Below, in pieces: positions 45,942-54,100 of a DNA stretch of 64,000 nucleotides. The notes beneath the pieces are model-generated. The model made no database searches, was not told the origin of the DNA, and saw nothing but the letters and a program-made list of their open reading frames with translations. The DNA is from Pararhizobium_B sp963838155 (lineage in GTDB: Bacteria > Pseudomonadota > Alphaproteobacteria > Rhizobiales > Rhizobiaceae). Within the stretch, counting starts at the first letter, position 1; each line of letters opens with the position of its first letter. Where the stretch lies: the NCBI GenBank assembly GCA_963838155.1, contig CAWIQE010000013.1, positions 186,001-250,000 on the forward strand. Reading direction: 5' to 3'. Both the position numbers and the translations under genes were made by a program.

Positions 45942-47174
45942 CTAATCGCCGCCATGGCCGGCGATCATCAGGCTCTCGAGCGCGAGGCGCTCCTTTCGGC
46001 GCAGGCGTTCGGATTCCGACTTGAGCTGCCCGCAGGCGGCCAGGATGTCGCGGCCGCGGGGGGTGCGGATCGGCGAGGCGTAGCCGGCCCGGTTGACGAA
46101 ATCGGCGAAGGCCTCGATCTCGTCCCAGCCGGAACATTCGTAGCGCGAGCCGGGCCAGGGGTTGAAGGGGATCAGGTTGATCTTGGCGGGGATGCCCTTC
46201 AGCAGCCGGACGAGGTCGCGGGCGTCGGCCAGGCTGTCGTTGACGCCCTTGAGCATGACGTATTCGAAGGTGATGCGGCGGGCGTTGGACAGGCCCGGAT
46301 AGGCCCGGCAGGCCTCCATCAGCGCGTCGAGCGGGTATTTCCGGTTGATCGGGACGAGTTCGTCGCGCAGGTCGTCGCGCACGGCATGCAGCGAGATGGC
46401 GAGCATGACGCCGATCTCCTCGCCGGTCCTGTAGATTTCCGGGACGACGCCGGAGGTCGACAGCGTGATGCGCCGCTTCGACAGCGACAGGCCCTCGCCG
46501 TCGGAGGCGATCAGCAGCGCCGTCTTGACGTTCTCGAAATTGTAGAGCGGTTCGCCCATGCCCATCATGACGACGTTGGACACCTTGCGGCCTTCCGAGG
46601 GGACGATGGCGCCGTCGGGCGTGTCGCGGTCGGGGAAGTCGCCGAGCCGGTCGCGGGCCAGCAGGAGCTGCGAGAGGATCTCCTCCGCCGTCAGGTTGCG
46701 GACGAGCTTCTGCGTGCCGGTGTGGCAGAAGGTGCAGGTCAGCGTGCATCCGACCTGGCTCGAGACGCAGAGCGTCCCGCGCCCTTCCTCCGGAATATAG
46801 ACCGTCTCCACCTCGACCGGCCGTCCGGCGCCGCGCGGCGGGAAGCGCAGCAGCCACTTGCGCGTGCCGTCGGTGGACACCTGCTCGTCGACGATCTCCG
46901 GGCGCGCGACGGTGAACCGGCTCTTCAGCGCCTCGCGCAGATCCTTCGACACGTTGCGCATGGCGTCGAAGTCGGAGACGCCGCGCACATAGAGCCAGTG
47001 CCAGAGCTGGCCGACGCGCATGCGGACCTGCCGCTCCGGGATGCCGCATTCCAGAAGCGCGGCGGAGATCTCCTCGCGGGTCATGCCGATCAGGGAGGGC
47101 GGGGTGCGCCCGCTCGCCGGATCGGCGGCGGGGCGCGGCCTTTCGCCGGTGGTCATGTCGATCGTCAGGGGCAT
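45942..47174 (-). CDS. rlmN: dual-specificity 23S rRNA/tRNA adenine-C2 methyltransferase RlmN
   Basis: 410 residues. A radical-SAM enzyme that makes m2A2503 in 23S rRNA and m2A37 in some tRNAs. The cluster cysteines are C143, C147 and C150 (CTLTCTFC), the GMGEPLYNFENV block binds SAM, and the essential C-terminal Cys is in RGRDILAACGQL (near residue 383); the second catalytic Cys is formed through that motif. The N-terminal part (about 30-110) has the RNA-binding helical domain (QVRMRVGQLWHWLYVRG). Start MPLTIDMTTGERPRP is not strongly fixed; an internal ATG at residue 7 is possible. Confidence 0.96.
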   Translation of the reverse strand: MPLTIDMTTGERPRPAADPASGRTPPSLIGMTREEISAALLECGIPERQVRMRVGQLWHWLYVRGVSDFDAMRNVSKDLREALKSRFTVARPEIVDEQVSTDGTRKWLLRFPPRGAGRPVEVETVYIPEEGRGTLCVSSQVGCTLTCTFCHTGTQKLVRNLTAEEILSQLLLARDRLGDFPDRDTPDGAIVPSEGRKVSNVVMMGMGEPLYNFENVKTALLIASDGEGLSLSKRRITLSTSGVVPEIYRTGEEIGVMLAISLHAVRDDLRDELVPINRKYPLDALMEACRAYPGLSNARRITFEYVMLKGVNDSLADARDLVRLLKGIPAKINLIPFNPWPGSRYECSGWDEIEAFADFVNRAGYASPIRTPRGRDILAACGQLKSESERLRRKERLALESLMIAGHGGD

Positions 47175-47230
47175 CGCCAGGTTCCGTTCAAACTGGTGCC
47201 GCGCCGCAAGGCGGGGCCGACAGGCGACCT

Positions 47231-47330
47231 AGAGCCTGTCCGCGCTTCACGGAATCGCGGACCGGCTCCAGCTCATTGTTTCTACGCGCTTCCGGACGGA
47301 AAACCGGTTTCCACTTTTCCTGGAAGCGCT
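47231..47330 (+). repeat. hairpin module plus RIME-like palindrome
   Basis: Module A at 47231-47285 (AGAGCCTGTCCGCGCTTCACGGAATCGCGGACCGGCTC...CATTGTTT, shown here only in outline) joins a palindrome at 47286-47330. It lies between the rlmN start and the end of the IalB-like gene. It is the cleanest example of the two modules side by side. Confidence 0.9.
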
Positions 47331-47387
47331 CTAGCATCTCTCGCCGCCTGCGTCATTATCTGGGATTGCCGCCGGCCGGATCAAACG

Positions 47388-47412
47388 AAAAACCGGCCCC
47401 TCGCGGAGCCGG
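47388..47412 (-). terminator. intrinsic terminator of the IalB-like gene
   Basis: On the minus strand, CCGGCTCC, a GCGA loop and GGGGCCGG followed by TTTTT, 28 nt after the IalB-like stop codon. One G-U pair is in the stem. Confidence 0.88.
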
Positions 47413-47439
47413 CCTGAAGATCGAGGGTCAGGACGCGAG

Positions 47440-47949
47440 CTACTTGCAGTCCTTGATCTTGTCCAGCGCCGCGGTGATGCCCGACAGCGAGAAGGTGTAC
47501 TCGGTGTGGGTGCCGCGGGTCGATTCCGCCTTGACCGTCATCGAATGGCCGGCGCGCATGTCGGAGACCAAAGCGGGTTCCTGCGCGGCGTTCTCCACCC
47601 AGGCGCGGTTGCCCTTGGTGAACATCACGAAGGCCTTGCCGTCGACGGAGACGTCGATCTTCGAGCCGTCCTTCAGCTCGTAGCCCATCTGGGCCTCCGG
47701 CTGGTAGCTGATGTTCTGGCTCGGCCGCTGGGAGACCAGGAAGTAGACGTCGCCGTGGTCGACGTTCTTCGGCTTCTCGGCGGTCGGCACGGAGAGCACG
47801 TAGCAGACCTTGCCGTTGTCGGAACTGTAGGAATACGCACCCCATGCATTGTACTGCTTCATCAGGCTGGGCTTGGGATCGGCCGCCGACGCGGCGAGCG
47901 TCATGGCCAGGAGGCCAGCAAGGGTGAATGCATATTTCTTCAGTGCCAT
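47440..47949 (-). CDS. invasion-associated locus B (IalB) family protein
   Basis: 169 residues with a signal peptide (MALKKYAFTLAGLLAMTLAASA, about 1-22), then a beta-rich periplasmic domain. The blocks WGAYSYSSDNGKVCYVLSVPT, YFLVSQRP and MGYELKDGSKIDVSVDGKAFVMFTKGNRAWV match the IalB family named after a Bartonella invasion locus; two Cys (C49 and a final C168) may form a disulfide. In free-living relatives the family is widespread and its function unknown, so a virulence role should not be assumed. A clear terminator follows the stop. Confidence 0.88.
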   Translation of the reverse strand: MALKKYAFTLAGLLAMTLAASAADPKPSLMKQYNAWGAYSYSSDNGKVCYVLSVPTAEKPKNVDHGDVYFLVSQRPSQNISYQPEAQMGYELKDGSKIDVSVDGKAFVMFTKGNRAWVENAAQEPALVSDMRAGHSMTVKAESTRGTHTEYTFSLSGITAALDKIKDCK

Positions 47950-48259
47950 CTTTTCCTACCGTTTACCTGTCGACATTCTGTGGCCGCCTTGCCGCCGGCG
48001 CAGACGGGCCACGGCGGACGGGGATTTCTCGAATTTTAGGTAAGTTCGGTTACCAAACCATCAAGATCACGCCCGCTGCCCGGTGGTGCGCTCCCGCGAA
48101 CGAGCACGTCGAGCCGCAGCCCCGTTCGACGGGCGCCGGCACGGCGTCGCAGAGGAAAGCCCACCCCGAGGGTCTCTCGCGGGACCTTGTGTCGAAGAAG
48201 AAAACGGCGAGAATTTGACCTCGCGGGCCCGGAGGCGGCGGAACCGTGGCGCCCGGCTC
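47950..48259. other. 310-bp intergenic region upstream of the IalB-like gene
   Basis: It must contain the IalB-like promoter and the 3' end of the pst transcript. It holds an inverted repeat GGTAA-N6-TTACC (48039-48054), about 90 bp before the start, that could be a regulatory site. The part nearest pstB is GC-rich without a convincing coding frame. No phoU or phoB gene is present here, unlike many pst operons. Confidence 0.6.
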
Positions 48260-49048
48260 TCAGCCGAAACGGCCGGTGATGTAGTCGCGGGTGCGCTTTT
48301 CCCTCGGACGTTCGAACATCTCGTCGGTCTCGGCGGTCTCGACGATCTCGCCCATGTACATGAACACCGTCTTCTGCGAGACGCGGGCGGCCTGCTGCAT
48401 GTTGTGGGTGACGATGACGATGGTGTAGTCGTCCCGCAAATGGTCGAGCAGGTCCTCGATCTTGGCCGTCGAGATGGGGTCGAGGGCGGATGTCGGCTCG
48501 TCGAGCAGCAGGATCTGCGGCTTGAGCGCGATCGTGCGGGCGATGCAGAGGCGCTGCTGCTGGCCGCCGGAGAGGCCCTGGCCGCTCTTGCCGAGCTGGT
48601 CCTTGACCTCGTCCCAGAGCGCGGCGCCCCGCAGCGCCGCCTCGACCCGCTCGTCCATCTCGCGGCGCGGCAGCCTTTCGTAGAGGCGGATGCCGTAGGC
48701 GATGTTGTCGTAGACCGACATGGGGAAGGGCGTGGGCGCCTGGAACACCATCCCGACCTTGGCGCGGAGCGCCGCGACGTCGATCTTCGGGTCGAGGATG
48801 TTGCGGCCCTCTATCGTGACCTCGCCCTCGGCCACCTGGCCGGGATAGAGGGCGTAGATGCGGTTCAGGACCCTCAGTAGCGTCGACTTGCCGCAACCGG
48901 ACGGGCCGATGATGGCCGTCGTCTCGCGGCGGCCGATGTCGAGATCGACGTTCTTCAGCGCGTGGGCGGTGTCGTAGTAGAAGTTCAGGCCGCGGATCGA
49001 TATCTCGGTGCGGGCGGCCTGGTCGGCCTGGGGAACGGGTGCGTGCAT
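48260..49048 (-). CDS. pstB: phosphate ABC transporter ATP-binding protein
   Basis: 262 residues from MHAPVPQADQAARTEISIRGLNFYYD; this ATG has GGAGA at 6 nt, while an ATG four codons earlier (49060) has its nearest site 14 nt away. Walker A GPSGCGKST, Q-loop, signature LSGGQQQRLCIAR, Walker B ILLLDEPTSALDP and H-loop VTHNMQQA are intact. It drives phosphate uptake by PstSCA in the inner membrane. Last gene of the pst operon; phoU is missing from this locus. Confidence 0.96.
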   Translation of the reverse strand: MHAPVPQADQAARTEISIRGLNFYYDTAHALKNVDLDIGRRETTAIIGPSGCGKSTLLRVLNRIYALYPGQVAEGEVTIEGRNILDPKIDVAALRAKVGMVFQAPTPFPMSVYDNIAYGIRLYERLPRREMDERVEAALRGAALWDEVKDQLGKSGQGLSGGQQQRLCIARTIALKPQILLLDEPTSALDPISTAKIEDLLDHLRDDYTIVIVTHNMQQAARVSQKTVFMYMGEIVETAETDEMFERPREKRTRDYITGRFG

Positions 49049-49083
49049 GGATGTCTCCATTGCGTGCTGTCGAGCCTCCACGT

Positions 49084-49959
49084 CTAGCGCTCGTTGCCTG
49101 CCGAGCGCAGGAACAGGCGCGAGACGATGGAGAGGATGAGAACGGCGAGCGTGATCAGCAGCGCGCCGGCCCAGGCGAGGGCCTGCCAGTCTTCGTAGGG
49201 GCTCATGGCGAACTGGAAGATCATTACCGGCAGGTTGGCGATCGACTTGGACATGTCGAGCGACCAGAACTGGTTGTTGAGCGAGGTGAAGAGCAGCGGC
49301 GCGGTCTCTCCGGCGATGCGGGCGAGCGCCAGGATGACGCCGGTCGTGATGCCGACGCGGGCGGACCGGTAGCTGACGCTCAGGATGACGCGGGCCCGGC
49401 TCGCGCCGAGGGCGTGGGCGGCCTCGCGCATGCGGTTCGGAACGAGGTTCAGCATGTCCTCGGTCGTGCGGACCACGACGGGTATGGCGATGATGGCGAG
49501 CGCGGCGGCGCCGGCCCAGCCGGAGAAGCCGCCGGAGGGCGCCACGATGATCTCGTAGACGAAGAGGCCGGCGAGGATCGAGGGCTTGGCGAGCAGCACG
49601 TCGTTGACGAAGCGTATGACGGAAGCGAGGACCGTGCCGCGGCCGTATTCGTTGAGGAAGGTGCCGGCGAGGATGCCGAGCGGCGTCGACACCAGCATCG
49701 CCGTCCCCACCAGGAGAACGCTGCCGGCGATGGCGTTGGCCAGGCCGCCGGACTCGCCCGGCGGCGGCGTCATCTCTGTGAAGAGGCTCGGCCGGAAGGC
49801 CGAGAAGCCCTCGTAGACGAGCACGCCGCAGATCCAGACCAGGAAGGCCAGCACGACGAGCGTCGCGGCGACGATGAGCGCGCGGGCGATCCGGTTCGCG
49901 CGGTAGCGGCGCCTGACGACTGCGGTGGCGGGGACGGCCCCGGGGGCGTGCGCGTTCAA
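49084..49959 (-). CDS. pstA: phosphate ABC transporter permease PstA
   Basis: 291 residues with six membrane helices. It carries the permease loop EAAHALGASRARVILSVSYRSARVGITTGVILALARIAGETAPLLFT, typical of PstA, plus LGILAGTFLNEYGRG and FVNDVLLAKPSILAGLFVYE. With PstC it forms the phosphate channel. It lies 12 bp after pstC and 35 bp before pstB. The N-terminus is cytoplasmic and basic (VRRRYRANRIAR). Confidence 0.95.
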   Translation of the reverse strand: MNAHAPGAVPATAVVRRRYRANRIARALIVAATLVVLAFLVWICGVLVYEGFSAFRPSLFTEMTPPPGESGGLANAIAGSVLLVGTAMLVSTPLGILAGTFLNEYGRGTVLASVIRFVNDVLLAKPSILAGLFVYEIIVAPSGGFSGWAGAAALAIIAIPVVVRTTEDMLNLVPNRMREAAHALGASRARVILSVSYRSARVGITTGVILALARIAGETAPLLFTSLNNQFWSLDMSKSIANLPVMIFQFAMSPYEDWQALAWAGALLITLAVLILSIVSRLFLRSAGNER

Positions 49960-49971
49960 GAGGGGTCTCTC

Positions 49972-50958
49972 CTAGGACGAGATGCGCTTGAGCATCAGCC
50001 GCGCGGCGGCGAGCACGGCGAAGGTGATGACGAAGAGCAGCAGGCCGAGCGCGATCAGCGCCGAGGAATGCATCGGCGTATAGGCTTCCTGGAACTCGTT
50101 GGCGATGGTGGAGGCGATGGTGTTGCCCGGGGCGAAGACGGCGGCGGTGATGCGGTTGGCGTTGCCGATGATGAAGGTGACGGCCATGGTCTCGCCGAGG
50201 GCGCGGCCGAGGCCGAGGAAGACGGCGCCGGCGAGCCCCGTGCGGCAATGGGGGACGATGATGGCGCGCGCCACTTCCCAGTCGGTCGCGCCGATGGCGT
50301 AGCCGCTCTCCTTCAGCCGCTTCGGCACGGTGTCGACGACGTCGCGCATGACGGCGGCGATGAAGGGCAGGATCATGATGGCGAGGACGATGCCGGCCGT
50401 CGCCATGCCGATGCCGATGGCCGGGCCCTTGAAGATCGTGCCGAGGACCGGCACGTCCTCGAAGAGGTCGACGATCGGGCCCTCGATCCAGTCGGCGAAG
50501 ACGGGGGCGAAGACGAACAGTCCCCACATTCCGTAGATGATCGACGGGATGGCGGCCAGGAGCTCGATGGCGATGCCGAGCGGATGGCGCAGCCATGCGG
50601 GCGCGAGCTGGGTGATGAAGAGGGCGACGGCGAAGGCCAGCGGCACGGCGAGGACGACGGCGATGGCGGAGGTGATCAGCGTGCCGGCGATGGCCGGCAG
50701 GGCGCCGAAGGTGCCGGTGACCGGGTTCCAGGTGGTCGTCCAGACGAAGGCGGGCCCGAATTTCTCGAGCGCCGGCCACGCGCCCCAGCTCAGCGAGACG
50801 AAGAAGCCGCCGAGGATCATCAGCACGAACACCGCGGAGCCGACCGAGAGCCACTTGAAGACGCCCTCGAAGACGGCGCCGTTCATGAAACGCGTCGACC
50901 GCCGGAATTCTCCGGCGGCCTCGCGTTCGGCGTTCGTCCGTCCGTCGACGAGCGTCAT
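49972..50958 (-). CDS. pstC: phosphate ABC transporter permease PstC
   Basis: 328 residues with six to seven membrane helices. PstC marks are VWTTTWNPVTGTFGALPAIAGTLITSAIAVVLAVPLAF, AAIPSIIYGMWGLFVFAP and the EAA loop VPKRLKESGYAIGATDWEVARAIIVPHCRTGLAGAVFLGLGRALGETMAVTFIIGN. It starts 4 bp after the pstS stop, so the two are coupled. An N-terminal cytoplasmic stretch of about 30 residues precedes the first helix, as in other alphaproteobacterial PstC. Confidence 0.95.
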   Translation of the reverse strand: MTLVDGRTNAEREAAGEFRRSTRFMNGAVFEGVFKWLSVGSAVFVLMILGGFFVSLSWGAWPALEKFGPAFVWTTTWNPVTGTFGALPAIAGTLITSAIAVVLAVPLAFAVALFITQLAPAWLRHPLGIAIELLAAIPSIIYGMWGLFVFAPVFADWIEGPIVDLFEDVPVLGTIFKGPAIGIGMATAGIVLAIMILPFIAAVMRDVVDTVPKRLKESGYAIGATDWEVARAIIVPHCRTGLAGAVFLGLGRALGETMAVTFIIGNANRITAAVFAPGNTIASTIANEFQEAYTPMHSSALIALGLLLFVITFAVLAAARLMLKRISS

Positions 50959-50962
50959 GGGC

Positions 50963-52015
50963 TTAGTTTTCCGCCGTGTAGACCGGCTTGCCGTCGGCCT
51001 TCAGGTCGCTCGCCCAGGCCTGGCGGATCAGCGTGACGACGCTCGCCGGGAAGGGAACGTAGTCGAGCTTGGCCGCGGCGTCGCCGCCGTTCTTGTAGGC
51101 CCAGTCGAAGAAGTTCAGGACGGTCTTGACCGCGGCCGGCTTCTCGACCTGCTTGTGCAGGAGAATGAAGGTGGCGGCGGTCATCGGCCAGCTGTCCTTT
51201 CCGGGCTGGTTGGCGAGGATCAGGTAGAAGCCCTTGGCGTTCTTCCAGTCGGCGCCGGCGGCGGCGGCCTGGAAGGTGTCCTGCGTCGGGGAGACGACGT
51301 TGCCGTCCTTGTTCTTCATCTTGGCGTAGGTCAGCTTGTTCTGCAACGCGTAGGCGTACTCAACATAGCCGATCGAGTTTTTCAACCGCGAGACATAGTT
51401 GGCGACGCCCTGGTTGCCCTTGCCGCCGGTGCCGGACGGCCACTGGACCGAGGCGTCGACGCCGACGTCCTTCTTCCACTCCGGCGAGACGTCGGCGAGG
51501 TAGTAGGTGAAGTTGAAGGTCGTGCCCGAGCCGTCCGAACGGTGGACGACGGCGATGTCCTTGGCGGGGAGCTTCAGGTCCGGGTTGAGGGCCTGGATCT
51601 CCTTGTCGTTCCACTTGGAGACCTTGCCCATGAAGATGTCGGCGAGGGTCTTGCCGTCGAGGACGAGCTGGCCCGGCTCGATGCCCTTGACGTTGAGGAT
51701 CGGCACGATGCCGCCCATGACGGTCGGGAACTGCATCAGGCCGTTCTTTTCGAGCTCCTCGGGCGTCAGCGGCTTGTCGGAGGCGCCGAAATCGACGGTC
51801 TTCGCCTCGATCTGCTTGATGCCGCCGCCGGATCCGATGGCCTGGTAGTTGAGCTGGGTCCCGGTCTTCTGCTGGTAGGCCTGGGCCCATTTGGAGTAGA
51901 CCGGGAAGGGGAAGGTCGCGCCGGCGCCGGTGATCTGATCGGCGGCAAGGGCCGAATTCATCGTCAGGACGGCTGCGGCGGCGCCGATGACGAGGCTCGC
52001 GAGCGTGCGGTTCAT
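50963..52015 (-). CDS. pstS: phosphate-binding periplasmic protein PstS
   Basis: 350 residues with a signal peptide (MNRTLASLVIGAAAAVLTMNSALA). The mature protein starts ADQITGAGATFPFPVYSKWAQAY, the phosphate-binding N-terminus; YQAIGSGGGIKQI, DFGASDKPLTPEEL and VVHRSDGSGTTFNFTYYL provide the remaining phosphate contacts. The first gene of the pst operon. A candidate Pho box lies about 135 bp upstream of the start codon, so phosphate-starvation control through PhoB is likely; the phoBR genes are elsewhere. Confidence 0.96.
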   Translation of the reverse strand: MNRTLASLVIGAAAAVLTMNSALAADQITGAGATFPFPVYSKWAQAYQQKTGTQLNYQAIGSGGGIKQIEAKTVDFGASDKPLTPEELEKNGLMQFPTVMGGIVPILNVKGIEPGQLVLDGKTLADIFMGKVSKWNDKEIQALNPDLKLPAKDIAVVHRSDGSGTTFNFTYYLADVSPEWKKDVGVDASVQWPSGTGGKGNQGVANYVSRLKNSIGYVEYAYALQNKLTYAKMKNKDGNVVSPTQDTFQAAAAGADWKNAKGFYLILANQPGKDSWPMTAATFILLHKQVEKPAAVKTVLNFFDWAYKNGGDAAAKLDYVPFPASVVTLIRQAWASDLKADGKPVYTAEN

Positions 52016-52330
52016 GAGCGTTCTCTCCTTGTTTCGGCCCGCACCGGATCCCTGGCCGGCGGCGGCGCTCGAAAATTCCGTTTTCGGCTGCCCGAAGTCA
52101 GCCGCGCGACGGCCTCGAGCCGGTCGCGGGCGGAAAATGGACCCGTTGTGTGACAGTTGGATGAAGCTTTGCCGGATCTCTGCGAAGGCGGGCGAGGAGA
52201 GCGGGGCGGGGCGGGCGGTGGCGGGCCGCGGCCGGCCGGCGGCCGGGAAGGGGGGCGATTGGACGGCGCGCCGGCGGGAAGGCGAAGCGGACCGCCGTTC
52301 GGCGATCCGCTTGGGTTCACGGCCGTGCGG
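52016..52330. other. 315-bp region between pstS and the novel-family gene
   Basis: Holds the candidate Pho box (52150-52167), the presumed pstS promoter and the end of the upstream novel-family gene. An imperfect hairpin with arms AAGCGGA and TCCGCTT (about 52285-52312) lies near the stop codon of that gene but lacks a T-run. No coding frame is convincing. Confidence 0.55.
52150..52167 (-). promoter_or_regulatory. candidate Pho box upstream of pstS
   Basis: On the minus strand GCTTCAT-CCAA-CTGTCAC: two 7-bp half-sites 11 bp apart, the spacing of PhoB binding sites. The second half-site matches CTGTCAY exactly; the first is degenerate (TCAT only). The position, 135 bp before the pstS start, is sensible. 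Confidence 0.55.
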
Positions 52331-53917
52331 TCAGCCCGCGGCCTGGCTCCAATCCAGGTCGTAATGCTTGGTTAGGCAGCCGTCGTTGAAGGCCGGGCCG
52401 GTCGCTTCCAGCGTGCCGGAACAGAGGCGCGCCGTGTTTTCCTCCATCGCCTGCCAGGCCCGGTCGCCGAGGGCGCCGTTGCCGACGGAGCCGATCCCGT
52501 CGCTCATGATGCAGACCGCAACCCGGCGGCCGCCGAGCTCCTGTCCGACCCGGTCCGGTGCGAAGGCATCGCCGCGATTGCCGACGACGAAACCCTCCAG
52601 GTCCTTCGGTATGTCGCCGCCATGGACGTAGATTGCCTTCAGCCCTTTATAGTCGCCATCGGCCCTCGCCTCCCGCGCGGCTTCGTGGACCGCCTGCCAG
52701 AAGAGCCCTCTCGCCTTCTTCTGTTCCGATTTCGTCAGCCCCCTGAGGAAGGCGCTCGGCGCCTGCAGGTCGATGTCCTCGCCGTTGGCGCTCGCCACCT
52801 TCAATTGCTGGAGGACGATGGACTTGTAGGTGTCCTTGAGCTCGTCGACCTTGTCGCTCCGGATCTTTGCATTTCCGCTGGGGCCCGTCGCAAAATAGCG
52901 CTCGGATTCGGTTCCGTTCCTGAGCTCGGGGTAGCAGGCGTGGTAGACGATGTGCTCGCGCGGACTGTCGAGCAGCTCGCCCGTCGGCTTGTGCGTCATG
53001 AAGGTCGTCGAACGCATGACCATATTTTCGGCCTTCACCGCAAGATGACGCCTGTAGGCCCGGTGATCCCTGAATTTCGAAGGCACATCGACCTTGTGGT
53101 TCGCCTTGAGCGTCAGGATGTCCTTCACTTCCTTGTCGGTCAGTCCGTTCGTCCAGGTCTGCACGTCCTTCTGCGCCTGCACGACCTTCCGGCCGTCGAG
53201 CTCCAGGACATCGTTCCGGTTGGGCCGAATCGTCGACATCTTCGTCTCGGACTTGTCGCGCCACATGTAGATCGTCCTGCCCTTCAGCATCTCGTCGAGC
53301 GGCGAGCCATTCGTCCTTTTCGCAATGTTGTCGATGTTCGAGTCGCGGCGATCTTGACCGTGGACGGCACGCAGGCACCGGCGCAGCTGGTCCATGCCGC
53401 AGAGCCGGTTCGGGTTGTCGGCCGTCCCCGCCTTGGGCGGGGTTGAATCGAGGCGGAAGGCGTATTCGCTGTTGCCGCCCTTGTCGGAGATATCGTCGCT
53501 GATGATCTTGCCGAATTCGGCTGGCGTGGGGGCGGCCGGGCGACCGCCGAAACCATTTTTCCGAGAGCGCGCGCGCGAAACTGAAATGTCTGACGGCTCG
53601 GATGTATGATTTTCAAAAATACCTCTCGAATTTGCGTCATTTTCCAATAAAAACTTCACACCTTTTCGTAGTTCATTTCTATAATCTAAGTTTTTTTCAG
53701 ATTTTCCAAAATCGCATGTATGTTTATTTTCTGGCGAGACAACTTTAGTGTTATTTTTGTTATAAAATATATTATTCCCATTTCGGGACTTCGGCGTCTC
53801 AGCCCTCTTCATCTTCGAGACGATATGCCCGCCGAGATGCCCGCCGGCCTTGGCTACGGCCTTTCCCAGGCCCACGACTTTCCCGACGGGGACGGTTAGA
53901 ACTTTCGAGACACCCAT
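52331..53917 (-). CDS. novel-family protein, paralogue 1 (putative effector-like, unknown function)
   Basis: 528 residues from ATG with AAGGA 7 nt upstream. No signal peptide or membrane helix. The N-terminal 160 residues are polar, probably disordered, and rich in Asn, Ser and Lys; their DNA (about 53,600-53,800) is strikingly AT-rich. From about residue 160 the sequence matches its neighbour at 54.1-55.8 kb, with blocks such as RSTTFMTHKPTGELLDSPRE, VYHACYPEL, LQQLKVASANGEDIDL, NRGDAFAPDR and VCIMSDGIGSVGNGALG near the C-terminus. I recognise no family. The GNG-x9-MEE string and the DG motif weakly recall macrodomain/PARG or PP2C loops. Low local AT/GC match to neighbours suggests transfer. 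Confidence 0.8.
   Translation of the reverse strand: MGVSKVLTVPVGKVVGLGKAVAKAGGHLGGHIVSKMKRAETPKSRNGNNIFYNKNNTKVVSPENKHTCDFGKSEKNLDYRNELRKGVKFLLENDANSRGIFENHTSEPSDISVSRARSRKNGFGGRPAAPTPAEFGKIISDDISDKGGNSEYAFRLDSTPPKAGTADNPNRLCGMDQLRRCLRAVHGQDRRDSNIDNIAKRTNGSPLDEMLKGRTIYMWRDKSETKMSTIRPNRNDVLELDGRKVVQAQKDVQTWTNGLTDKEVKDILTLKANHKVDVPSKFRDHRAYRRHLAVKAENMVMRSTTFMTHKPTGELLDSPREHIVYHACYPELRNGTESERYFATGPSGNAKIRSDKVDELKDTYKSIVLQQLKVASANGEDIDLQAPSAFLRGLTKSEQKKARGLFWQAVHEAAREARADGDYKGLKAIYVHGGDIPKDLEGFVVGNRGDAFAPDRVGQELGGRRVAVCIMSDGIGSVGNGALGDRAWQAMEENTARLCSGTLEATGPAFNDGCLTKHYDLDWSQAAG
53597..53800. other. AT-rich segment inside the N-terminal part of paralogue 1
   Basis: Long runs such as TAAGTTTTTTTCAG and TTATAAAATATATTATTCCC stand out in a window that is otherwise strongly GC-rich. 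The reading frame is open through it, using Asn, Lys, Ile and Phe codons rare elsewhere. This is the clearest base-composition anomaly in the window. Confidence 0.9.
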
Positions 53918-54005
53918 TTTTCAATTCCTTTATCCAAACTGACAATGTTCACGTGGCGGTCGGAAGCAGCTGCACAACAATTTGCCACCGTTCGGGCGGA
54001 GCCGC

Positions 54006-54021
54006 CGTGCCGAATGTGACA
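54006..54021 (-). promoter_or_regulatory. shared upstream element of paralogue 1
   Basis: Minus-strand TGTCACATTCGGCACG, identical over 16 bp to 55852-55867 in front of paralogue 2. It begins 89 bp from the start codon of paralogue 1. A second shared hexamer GGTGGC lies 16 bp further toward the gene at the same spacing in both copies, so the promoter region was probably duplicated with the gene. Confidence 0.7.
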
Positions 54022-54100
54022 GTCCTCGGCGAAAGAAGGGGCGAGGAGCGTCAGGTGCGGCCGGCGCAAATGCCGGCCGCGCGTTTGCGACGGCGCTACC

